Assembly: GCA_900552675.1 (NCBI GenBank)
Contig: USAI01000001.1
Span: forward strand, 1-55,601
Origin: an uncultured Prevotella sp.
GTDB lineage: Bacteria; Bacteroidota; Bacteroidia; Bacteroidales; Bacteroidaceae
DNA length: 55,601 nucleotides
Direction of reading: 5' to 3'
Part shown: positions 1 to 6,914 of the stretch, piece by piece
Layout of the letters: each line of letters begins with the position of its first letter
Numbering within the stretch: position 1 is the stretch's first letter
Notes under the pieces: generated by a model
The model's database searches: none
What the model was told of the DNA's origin: nothing
The model's input: the letters and a program-made list of their open reading frames with translations, nothing else
Position numbers and translations under genes: made by a program

Positions 1-35
1 TTAACTTCGGGCGAAGCCCAAACTTCTTTTAACTT

Positions 36-1010
36 CTATTTTGACACACCCTCATCAATATGCATATTCAGTGTTTTATCAACAAAGTAGCGTGGGCGGC
101 GTTTCACCTCGGTGTATATCTTTCCAATGTAAACGCCTGTGATGCCCACACCTGTGGTGATGACGCCACCGATGAACCACATCGACACCAGAATAGAGGT
201 CCAGCCCTCGATGGTGTTGCCTATGATGTGCTCGTACAGGGCATAGATGATGATGCAGAGGGCCACCAGCGTCATGGTGAGACCCGCAAAGGTGATAAAC
301 TTAAGCGGACCTGTTGAGAACGAGGTGATGCCGTCGATAGAGAAGCTGAGCATCTTGCGCAACGGATATTTTGACTCGCCAGCGGTGCGCGCCGTGCGAT
401 CGTAATAAACAAAGCCTTCGTTGAAGCCCAGCTGGCGCACAATGCCACGTAAGAACATGTTGCGCTCGGGGTATTGCATGAGGGCCTCGAGGGCGCGGTG
501 CGACATGAGGCGGAAGTCGGCATGGTTGTATAGCATATTGCGGTCGGCCATCTGCATAACGCGGTAGAAGCCTAAGGCGGTGATGCGCTTAAACCATGTG
601 TCGGTCTTGCGCTCTTTGCGCACACCATACACAATGTCGGTGCCCTGAAGCCACTGCTCGGTCATGCTGAGAATGGTGTCGGGGTCGTCTTGCAGGTCGG
701 CATCAATCGACACGGCAGCATCGCACAGCGGCAGCGCCTGTTCCATGCCCGCCCACAGCGCGTTTTGATGACCCACGTTGTGTGCCAACTTCAGTCCGGC
801 CACAAAAGCGTAGCGTGCGGCGGCCTCGCTGATGAGACGCCATGTGGCATCGCGACTGCCATCGTCGACCAGCAGCAAGGTGGTGTCGACGTGATGTGTT
901 TCGTTCAACTGTTCAACCAGCGTGGTGAGGCGTTGCAGTGTCCAAGGCAGCACCTCTTCCTCGTTGTAACAGGGGATGATGATAAAAAGGCGTTTGTTCA
1001 TATCGTGCAA
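36..1010 (-). CDS. GtrB/DPM1-like family 2 glycosyltransferase, membrane-anchored
   Basis: The 324-residue protein has an N-terminal GT-A fold with the start IIIPCYNEEEVLP, then VDDGSRD and DADLQDDP, the aspartate motifs that bind the metal and nucleotide sugar. Two hydrophobic segments near residues 235-262 and 270-298 anchor it in the inner membrane, as in GtrB and ArnC relatives that load a sugar onto undecaprenyl phosphate. The length fits the family. It is the last gene of a minus-strand run after rbfA and an FtsX-type permease. The sugar and final target (O-antigen, lipid A or glycoprotein) cannot be read from sequence. A short GC hairpin (GGGCTTCGCCC) follows the stop at 9-20. Confidence 0.88.
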   Translation of the reverse strand: MHDMNKRLFIIIPCYNEEEVLPWTLQRLTTLVEQLNETHHVDTTLLLVDDGSRDATWRLISEAAARYAFVAGLKLAHNVGHQNALWAGMEQALPLCDAAVSIDADLQDDPDTILSMTEQWLQGTDIVYGVRKERKTDTWFKRITALGFYRVMQMADRNMLYNHADFRLMSHRALEALMQYPERNMFLRGIVRQLGFNEGFVYYDRTARTAGESKYPLRKMLSFSIDGITSFSTGPLKFITFAGLTMTLVALCIIIYALYEHIIGNTIEGWTSILVSMWFIGGVITTGVGITGVYIGKIYTEVKRRPRYFVDKTLNMHIDEGVSK

Positions 1011-1033
1011 TGTGATATAGGGTTATGTGTGGG

Positions 1034-2263
1034 TTATGAGGTGAAATTTTTTCTCACAGGATACCATGCGGCCACCCATCCCACCACGAGCACGGTGACG
1101 AGCACTATAAACACGTCGCCATAATGCACGCTCACGGGGTAGGCGTTTACCACAAAGGTGCCGCTGCTCTCGCCCATCGACACCAGTCCGAACTGCTGTT
1201 GCAGCCAGCATAGCAGCAAGCCTAACAAGATGCCTACGATGGCGCCAATGGCCGATATCATGCGGCCTTCGAACAGGAAGATGCGGGCAATGGTGCGGTT
1301 GTCGGCTCCCAGGTTGCGCAGGGTTTGCACATCGGCCTTCTTGTCGATGATAAGCATTGACAACGACCCGATGATGTTGAAGCACGCCACCAAGAGGATG
1401 AAGGTGAGGAAGAGGTAGGCCAGCACCTTTTCAATCTGCATGATGCGGAAGGTGTCGGCCTGCTGCTCAAAGCGGTCGAGCACACGGAAACGGCCTTTTG
1501 AAACCTGCTGCATACGTTGCTTCACGGCGTCAAGGTCAGCGCCAGGTTTCAGCTTCAGCTTCAGCGATGTTACCATGCCTTGCATCTGGAAGATGCGACG
1601 CGCAAAGCCTATCGAGGTGATGAGGTAGTCGCGGTCGTACTTGGCCTGATTGACCGAGAACACCACGCCGGGCGATAGCAGCGAGTCGGCCACAAAGCCG
1701 TCGGCATCGCTGGCCATATCAATGAGCTGGCCCTCGCGCTGGGGGGCAAAGATGGTGAGAAAGCCATCCCACTGTGCTCCGAGGTCGAGGGTTTGGGCCA
1801 AGCGTATGCCTGGCACACCATATTGTAGGTTGGCGGCCTGAAGGCAAAACTCGCCCTGCCCATATAAAATGCTGTTGATATGGGTGAGCTGTGCAAAATT
1901 GTCATCGACACCCATCACGTTTACCATGGCTTGGCGCCCGTTATAGTAGGCCAGGGCTTGATCGGTGACACACTCGGTGGCCACCAGCACCTCGGGCATG
2001 GCTTTGATGGTGGTGAGGGCGGGGTCGTCGGCAGGGGCCGACTTGCCACGGGTGGGCACCACCTCTATCTGTGGGTCGAAATTGGTGAAGAACGACGCCA
2101 CCAGGTCGTGAAAGCCGTTGAACACGCTGAGCACGATGACCAGTGCCATGGTGGCTACGGCCACGCCCACCATAGAGATGCCTGATATGATGTTGATGGC
2201 GTTGGTGCTCTTCTTCGAAAACAGGTAGCGACGCGCTATGAAGAAAGGAAAATTCATGCTCAC
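1034..2263 (-). CDS. FtsX/LolC-LolE family ABC transporter permease
   Basis: 409 residues. The start FFIARRYLFSKKS and the first membrane helix followed by VLSVFNGFHDLV are typical of LolC/LolE-type permeases, which extract lipoproteins from the inner membrane with an ATPase partner. A periplasmic domain of about 210 residues separates helix 1 from three C-terminal helices, the MacB/FtsX layout. No LolD-like ATPase is adjacent, so its partner is elsewhere and the lipoprotein role is inferred. ATG codons at residues 1 and 3 are both possible starts. It lies between rbfA and a glycosyltransferase on the same strand. The leader just upstream (2263-2305) repeats CACTATATGTGTTT about three times. 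Confidence 0.87.
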   Translation of the reverse strand: MSMNFPFFIARRYLFSKKSTNAINIISGISMVGVAVATMALVIVLSVFNGFHDLVASFFTNFDPQIEVVPTRGKSAPADDPALTTIKAMPEVLVATECVTDQALAYYNGRQAMVNVMGVDDNFAQLTHINSILYGQGEFCLQAANLQYGVPGIRLAQTLDLGAQWDGFLTIFAPQREGQLIDMASDADGFVADSLLSPGVVFSVNQAKYDRDYLITSIGFARRIFQMQGMVTSLKLKLKPGADLDAVKQRMQQVSKGRFRVLDRFEQQADTFRIMQIEKVLAYLFLTFILLVACFNIIGSLSMLIIDKKADVQTLRNLGADNRTIARIFLFEGRMISAIGAIVGILLGLLLCWLQQQFGLVSMGESSGTFVVNAYPVSVHYGDVFIVLVTVLVVGWVAAWYPVRKNFTS

Positions 2264-2333
2264 TATATGTGTTTCACTATATGTGTTTCACTGAATGTGT
2301 TGTTCGTTTTGCAAGATGTTTTCCGTAGCAGGG

Positions 2334-2669
2334 TTATTTCTTCAGCAGGTTGTCGATGCGTTCGATGTAGTCGAGCGAGTCGTCGATGAAGAAACGTAGC
2401 TCGGGGATGATGCGCAACTGGTTATGCACGCGGGTGCCCAACTCGTAACGTATGGTTTTCTCGCTGGCGTTGATGTTTTTCATCAGCTCGTCGCCACGCT
2501 CTGAAGGGAAGATGCTGAGGTAGGCGGTGCAGATGCTGAGGTCGGGCGATACGCGACACTTGGTAACGCTCACCATCACACCGTGCATCATACGGGTTTG
2601 TTGCTGGAATATTAAGCTCAGCTCTTTCTGAAGCAAGCGAGCTATGCGGTTTTGTCTTGTTTCTTGCAT
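2334..2669 (-). CDS. rbfA: Ribosome-binding factor A
   Basis: The 111-residue protein has the family's usual length and a single KH-like domain, starting TRQNRIARLLQKELSLIFQQ and containing VSPDLSICTAYLSIFP, the central strand region of RbfA. RbfA binds the 30S subunit and helps 16S rRNA 5'-end maturation, mainly in the cold. It is followed on the same strand by the FtsX-type permease after a 70-bp gap, an order I recall as common in Bacteroidota. Its upstream region (2670-2809) is AT-rich and contains AAGCC-type repeats. Confidence 0.93.
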   Translation of the reverse strand: MQETRQNRIARLLQKELSLIFQQQTRMMHGVMVSVTKCRVSPDLSICTAYLSIFPSERGDELMKNINASEKTIRYELGTRVHNQLRIIPELRFFIDDSLDYIERIDNLLKK

Positions 2670-2712
2670 ATTGTTTGTTGTTTTTTATTATTTTTTTTAT
2701 TGATGATAAGCC

Positions 2713-2807
2713 TGTATAGGCCTTTCTAAGCCTTTCTAAGCCTTGGGTGACTAAGCCTTTATGGGCCTTTCTAAGCCTTTCTAAGCCTTGGGTGACTAAG
2801 CCTTTCC
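2713..2807. repeat. AAGCCTTTCTA short tandem repeat
   Basis: Several copies of an 11-bp word (TAAGCCTTTCT and variants such as TAGGCCTTTCT) fill the gap between the EamA gene and rbfA, including two near-identical longer stretches ending CTTGGGTGACTAAGCC. The same word recurs in at least eight other gaps of this window, so it is a dispersed, locally expanding repeat. Confidence 0.85.
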
Positions 2808-2809
2808 TC

Positions 2810-3757
2810 TTACTGTTTCCATCGCCACAGCTTCACCAATATTTTTCCTACGGGTGATGCTACTCGGGTGAGCGAGTTGAAGTGGATGTTCTTGCCTGCC
2901 ACAATAAGCATTACGGCGCCCAAGATGAGCAAGATGCCGATGACGAGGCGAACGGTGAGCAGCTCGCCAAAGAGGGCTACGCTGATAACCACGGCGGTGA
3001 CGGGCTCGAGGGCTCCGATGATGGCGGTGGGCGTAGAACCAATGTCGTGAACGGCTACCACCATGAGCACCAACGACATAACGGTGGGCAGCAAGCCCAG
3101 CATGAAGGCTAAGCCCCACTGCTGGGGGGTGTGCAACAGTTGCAGCTGTGTGACTGGCTGGAACAGCGATGTTACCACAACGGTGAGGGCTGCAAAGATG
3201 AGCACGTATAGGGTGAGCTTGATGCTCGACATGCGCAGCGTCGACTTGTTGACGATGATGATATACAGCGCATAGGTGAGCGACGACACCATAACCAGGG
3301 CCACACCATTGGGGTTGAGCACGCTGCCATCGTCGCCACGATATAGCAGGGCGATGCCTACCAGCGACAGGGCAATGCTAACCACCGTTGCCACGGTGAT
3401 GCGCTCGTGAAAGCACACGGCCATGATGATGGCTACCATGACGGGATAGACGAAGAGCAACGTTGAGGCGATGCCTGCACTGATGAGGTAGAAGCTGAAA
3501 AACAGCGACAACGACGACGAGGCAAACAGTATGCCCAGACCAGCTAATATCATCAACTCGCGCCCACTAACGGCGAAACTCTTGCGCTGCACCAGCATGA
3601 GCACGGCCAGCATGAGCACAGCGGTGGTAAAGCGATAAAACAATACCGAACAGGCGTTGATGCCATCGGCATACAGGGGTAGCGCCCCTAAGGGGTTTGT
3701 GCCGTAGCACACAGCGGCAATGATGCCGCAGAGGGTTCCTCTTAATTTTGCGTTCAT
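2810..3757 (-). CDS. EamA-family (drug/metabolite superfamily) transporter
   Basis: 315 residues with ten predicted membrane helices arranged as two EamA repeats of about five helices each (roughly residues 5-140 and 150-295). The start GTLCGIIAAVCYGTNPLGALPLY and the motif GALEPVTAVVISVALFGE late in the second half are characteristic of the family. These inner-membrane carriers export or import amino acids, nucleosides or other small metabolites; the substrate is not predictable. It stands between two blocks of AAGCC repeats, probably transcribed on its own. The C-terminal tail after helix 10 is short and basic. Confidence 0.88.
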   Translation of the reverse strand: MNAKLRGTLCGIIAAVCYGTNPLGALPLYADGINACSVLFYRFTTAVLMLAVLMLVQRKSFAVSGRELMILAGLGILFASSSLSLFFSFYLISAGIASTLLFVYPVMVAIIMAVCFHERITVATVVSIALSLVGIALLYRGDDGSVLNPNGVALVMVSSLTYALYIIIVNKSTLRMSSIKLTLYVLIFAALTVVVTSLFQPVTQLQLLHTPQQWGLAFMLGLLPTVMSLVLMVVAVHDIGSTPTAIIGALEPVTAVVISVALFGELLTVRLVIGILLILGAVMLIVAGKNIHFNSLTRVASPVGKILVKLWRWKQ

Positions 3758-3773
3758 TACTTTTTTAAAGGTG

Positions 3774-3887
3774 ACTAAGCCTTTCTAAGCCTTTATAGGC
3801 CTTTCTAAGCCTGGGGGACTAAGCCTTACTGGGCCAAGCCTTTATAGGCCTTTCTAAGCCTGGGGGACTGAGCCTTACTAAGCCCTT
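3774..3887. repeat. AAGCCTTTCTA short tandem repeat
   Basis: A second block of the 11-bp AAGCC repeat, here with the longer unit TTTATAGGCCTTTCTAAGCC followed by TGGGGGACT occurring twice. It lies upstream of the EamA gene and reaches the end of the coding remnant at 3888-4016, whose last codons are read from the repeat. Confidence 0.83.
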
Positions 3888-4016
3888 CTAAGCCTTTTTG
3901 TATCTTTTCACTCGTTCGTCGTCAATCACACCTTTCCAGTTGAGGCCGTAGGCGAAGGGCAGACCCTCTTTGGTGATAATCTTTACGCCCGACTGTGGTG
4001 CGTAGCCCAGCACTAC
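3888..4016 (-). pseudogene. C-terminal coding remnant of an unrecognised protein, directly after murI
   Basis: Immediately after the murI stop, and in the same frame, 42 sense codons read as a plausible protein end: VLGYAPQSGVKII, then KEGLPFAYGLNWKGVIDDER, then VKRYKKA and a TAG. The composition is protein-like, unlike the repeats around it. MurI already ends with a normal C-terminus (HVEL), so this is probably not a murI extension. A GTG at 4013 could start a 41-residue peptide, but there is no clear ribosome site. The best reading is the 3' end of a gene whose 5' part was lost. I do not recognise the family. Confidence 0.5.
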
Positions 4017-4850
4017 TTACAATTCAACGTGTGTTACGTTTATCTTTTCGTGCAAGAATATCTGTGCGCTTTCGGCAAAGCGGTCTTCGCTCTCGGTGGT
4101 GAGGTAGTGGCACTGGCCACCGCGCGTAATGTTGGCCTCGATGTCGGGGTGGCGCTGTAGATAGCTGTTGAGGCTATCGGCCACATAGGTGCCTTGGGGC
4201 ATTACACGCACACCGTCGGGCACATTTCGCACAATGCTGTTCATAAGCAGCGGATAGTGGGTGCAGCCAAGGATGATGGTGTCGATCAGTGGGTCGCGAC
4301 GCATGAGTTGGTCGATGCGCTTCTTCACAAAATAGTCGGCACCGGGGCTGTCGGCCTCGTTGGCCTCGACAATGGCGGCCCACAGGGGGCATGGCTGTCC
4401 TGTAACCTTAATATCGGGGAAGAGCTTGCCTATCTCCATTTCGTAACTGTTTGAACGGATGGTGCCCTCGGTGGCGAGGATGCCCACATGACGTGAGTGT
4501 GTGAGCTGGCCGATGCTCTCGGCTGTGGGGCGAATGATGCCCAGCACACGTCGTGAGGGGTCCCAGTCAGGCAGGTCGCGCTGCTGTATGCTGCGCAACG
4601 CCTTGGCCGACGCCGTGTTGCACCCTATCACCACAAGGTGGCAACCCATGGCGAAGAGCTTGAGCACTGCCTGACGCGTAAACTGATATACCACCTCGAA
4701 GGAGCGCGATCCGTAGGGGGCGCGGGCGTTGTCGCCGAGGTATAGATAGTCGTATTGCGGCAAGAGCTGGCGTATGCCGTGCAGGATGGTGAGTCCGCCG
4801 TAGCCAGAGTCGAAGACGCCGATGGGGCCTGGTGCTTGTGGTAATGTCAT
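4017..4850 (-). CDS. murI: Glutamate racemase
   Basis: 277 residues, the normal length. It interconverts L- and D-glutamate for peptidoglycan in the cytoplasm. The two catalytic cysteines are present in VIGCNTASA (about residue 78) and ILGCTHYPLL (about residue 193), and the N-terminal IGVFDSGYGGLTIL is the family signature. It lies 13 bp after an ompH gene at the end of the uppS-bamA-ompH cluster, an arrangement usual in Bacteroidota. A coding remnant of unknown origin follows in frame after the stop. Confidence 0.96.
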   Translation of the reverse strand: MTLPQAPGPIGVFDSGYGGLTILHGIRQLLPQYDYLYLGDNARAPYGSRSFEVVYQFTRQAVLKLFAMGCHLVVIGCNTASAKALRSIQQRDLPDWDPSRRVLGIIRPTAESIGQLTHSRHVGILATEGTIRSNSYEMEIGKLFPDIKVTGQPCPLWAAIVEANEADSPGADYFVKKRIDQLMRRDPLIDTIILGCTHYPLLMNSIVRNVPDGVRVMPQGTYVADSLNSYLQRHPDIEANITRGGQCHYLTTESEDRFAESAQIFLHEKINVTHVEL

Positions 4851-4863
4851 GGTGCTGTGTTTT

Positions 4864-5496
4864 TTATCTACGCTTTTTTAGCAAGTCGATAAGGGTGTCG
4901 GTGATGTCGACACTCATGGCGGGGTTTACATAAGGGCATGCGTCGGAGCCCGTGTTCAGCACGAAGGCCAGCTGCATGTCTTTTGCTACCTGTTGCAGCA
5001 GTTCGTTTATCTGCTCGCGCAAGGGTGCCATAGCGTCGGCCTCGGCCTGAGCCAGCAGTCGGCGTGCTTCAGCCTTGAAGGCGATGTTCTTCTCCATCAT
5101 GTCTTGCAGTTCGGCCTGACGCTTGTGAAGGATAGAGGGCACGAGGTCGCGCTGCTGGTCGAGAAAACTTTCATACTTGATGTTGAAGTCGTCTTCTGAA
5201 CGCTTCATCTCGCGGTCGTATTTCTGACGTAGCGCGGTGAGTGAGCGTTGTGCCATAGCATATTCGGGCATGGCGTGCAGCACCGAGTCGGTGTTGACAA
5301 ATCCGTAGCGGAACACGAAGGTTTGTGCCGTGGTGTGGGTGCTCTGCGTGTCTTGTGTGGCGGTGTTAGCGCTGGCGTTCTGGCTGGCAGCGTTGGCGTT
5401 GAGTGTGTTGATTACTTGCTGCAACGTCTCGGTTTGTGCCGTCATGGGCAGTGCGCATGAGGCGAGGGCCAACAGCATGAGTATGTTCTTTTTCAT
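4864..5496 (-). CDS. OmpH/Skp-family periplasmic chaperone, copy 3 of the cluster
   Basis: 210 residues. A signal peptide (MKKNILMLLALASCALPMTAQ) precedes a Thr/Ala/Asn/Gln-rich linker of about 40 residues, then an Skp-like core starting FRYGFVNTDSVLHAMPEY, with long charged helices that in Skp form tentacles holding unfolded outer-membrane proteins. It is longer than the two upstream paralogues because of the linker. It lies between another ompH gene and murI. A hairpin at 5527-5564 separates it from the upstream copy. Exact client specificity is unknown; family assignment is firm. Confidence 0.87.
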   Translation of the reverse strand: MKKNILMLLALASCALPMTAQTETLQQVINTLNANAASQNASANTATQDTQSTHTTAQTFVFRYGFVNTDSVLHAMPEYAMAQRSLTALRQKYDREMKRSEDDFNIKYESFLDQQRDLVPSILHKRQAELQDMMEKNIAFKAEARRLLAQAEADAMAPLREQINELLQQVAKDMQLAFVLNTGSDACPYVNPAMSVDITDTLIDLLKKRR

Positions 5497-5526
5497 GATG
5501 CGTAGGGGTTTTGTGGGTTATTATAC

Positions 5527-5564
5527 AAAAACGTGCCGGAGGGCGCTGGACTCTTCGGCACGTT
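5527..5564 (-). terminator. Hairpin between ompH copies 2 and 3
   Basis: On the minus strand AACGTGCCG pairs perfectly with CGGCACGTT across a 17-nt loop and is followed by TTTTTG. It could act as a terminator or attenuator, lowering transcription of the third ompH and murI relative to the first genes, or stabilise the upstream mRNA. Confidence 0.7.
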
Positions 5565-5602
5565 ATATGTCGTGTGGCAAGGAGCCGTTACCGACAAGTG
5601 CT

Positions 5603-6121
5603 TTACTTTTTCTTGGCGGTGCTGGGCTTGTTCAGTTCGGCTTTCACCTCAGCGGTAACATCCTTGCTCAGGGTCTCGCTAACGTAGGGGATGCCCATCT
5701 GTGTGTCCATGATGTAAACATAGCCACCTGCTTTGCCTACTGCCTGGATAGCGTTGACGAGGCGCTGTGTGATGGGAGCCATCTTCTCTTGCTGAGCCTT
5801 CTGCAGAGCCTGTGAGTTGTCTTGGTAAGCCTGCTGAATTTTCTGCTGCAGATCCATGAGCGTTTGCTCGGTCTCCTTCTGCTTGGTCTCGTTCATGGTC
5901 GACTTGCTCTTATCATACTCTTGTGCTTTGCGCTGGAGCTCGTCCTGCATAGCCTTCAGGTCGTTTTCATACTGCTTGGCAGTAGCTTCTATCTCGCCAC
6001 GAACTTTGATAAACTCAGGCATTGATGCCATTACTTCCTGTGCGTTGATGTGTCCGAATTTCTGCTGTGCGAATGTTGCCAGAGGGGCAAACAGCATCAG
6101 CATCATAAAAAGTTTTTTCAT
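5603..6121 (-). CDS. OmpH/Skp-family periplasmic chaperone, copy 2 of the cluster
   Basis: 172 residues. The signal peptide MKKLFMMLMLFAPLATFAQQ is followed by FGHINAQEVMASMPEF, the conserved strand-helix of the Skp core, then a Glu/Lys/Gln-rich coiled coil (about residues 40-120) and a returning strand GGYVYIMDTQMGIPYVS. The length matches classic Skp. It holds unfolded beta-barrel proteins in the periplasm for BamA. It follows ompH copy 1 after about 200 bp occupied by a family-A repeat, and precedes a hairpin and ompH copy 3. Confidence 0.92.
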   Translation of the reverse strand: MKKLFMMLMLFAPLATFAQQKFGHINAQEVMASMPEFIKVRGEIEATAKQYENDLKAMQDELQRKAQEYDKSKSTMNETKQKETEQTLMDLQQKIQQAYQDNSQALQKAQQEKMAPITQRLVNAIQAVGKAGGYVYIMDTQMGIPYVSETLSKDVTAEVKAELNKPSTAKKK

Positions 6122-6172
6122 TTTGTATATTTTTTTTATTGTTATTATTTCTTTTTTGGGGGGCCTTGCTAA

Positions 6173-6326
6173 GCCAGAGGATGATAAGCCTCACTAAGCC
6201 TTGCTAAGCCTTTCTAAGCCGAGGGGACTGGAGGAGAACAGGAGGGTGAAAGCTCACGAGAGCGGCAAAGCAATAGGATTTTTCACTTTTCACTCTTCAC
6301 TTTTCACTCTACTCTTCCCTTTTCCC
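6173..6326. repeat. Family A composite intergenic repeat, copy 1
   Basis: On the plus strand: AAGCC-type repeats, then GAGGGGACTGGAGGA, then GCAAAGCAATAGGATTTTTC, then several TTTTCACTTTTCACTC copies. The element starts right after the stop of ompH copy 1 (minus strand) and has the same order of modules as copies at 13440, 29811, 30988 and 48555. Confidence 0.85.
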
Positions 6327-6842
6327 TTAATTATATCCCAGCTTTTGCAGCACCTCGTTAGAGATGTCTATCTTGGGAGAGCCGTAGATGATGCCAGCGG
6401 CTTCAGAGGCGCGGTCGAGCACCAGCGAATAGCCACGCAGTTCGGCAATTTCTTTTACGGTGTTGTATATCTCGTCTTGTATGGGCGACATGAGGCTTTC
6501 GCGCTTCTTGAAGAGCTCGCCCTCGGGGCCGAAGTATTTGCGTTTCAGGTCAGAGGCATCTTTCTCTTTCTTCATGATGGCCTCTTGTCGTGCCTTCTTT
6601 TGTTCTTGCGAGAGAAACACCAGTTCGTTTTGATAGTTTTTATACATTGTGGTGGCCTCGGTGTTGAGGGCCTCGACCTCGGCCTGCCATTTCTTCGATA
6701 CCTGGTTGAGCTGCTCGTTGGCACGCTCGTAGGCGGGTATGTTTTTGAGGATATACTCCATGTCGAGCAGCGCAAACTTTTGTGCGCTGGCCGTGAGCAC
6801 TGCCGAAACAGCGATGACGGCTAAAAGAAGAAATCGTTTCAT
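6327..6842 (-). CDS. OmpH/Skp-family periplasmic chaperone, copy 1 of the cluster
   Basis: 171 residues with a signal peptide (MKRFLLLAVIAVSAVLTASA) cleaved before QKFALLDMEYILKNIPAYE, the Skp core start. A charged helical stretch from about residue 40 to 110 forms the predicted tentacles, and the closing strand is GYSLVLDRASEAAGIIYG. It is the first gene after bamA on the minus strand, 72 bp away, so probably co-transcribed with it. This is the position where Bacteroidota usually carry skp. It is followed by a family-A repeat. Confidence 0.92.
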   Translation of the reverse strand: MKRFLLLAVIAVSAVLTASAQKFALLDMEYILKNIPAYERANEQLNQVSKKWQAEVEALNTEATTMYKNYQNELVFLSQEQKKARQEAIMKKEKDASDLKRKYFGPEGELFKKRESLMSPIQDEIYNTVKEIAELRGYSLVLDRASEAAGIIYGSPKIDISNEVLQKLGYN

Positions 6843-6914
6843 ACTCTGTTTGTTTGTTGAGGCCCACCTCGTGCCGTCCCTTTATGAGAGGCGGCGTGGG
6901 GGAGGGGCTGTTTG

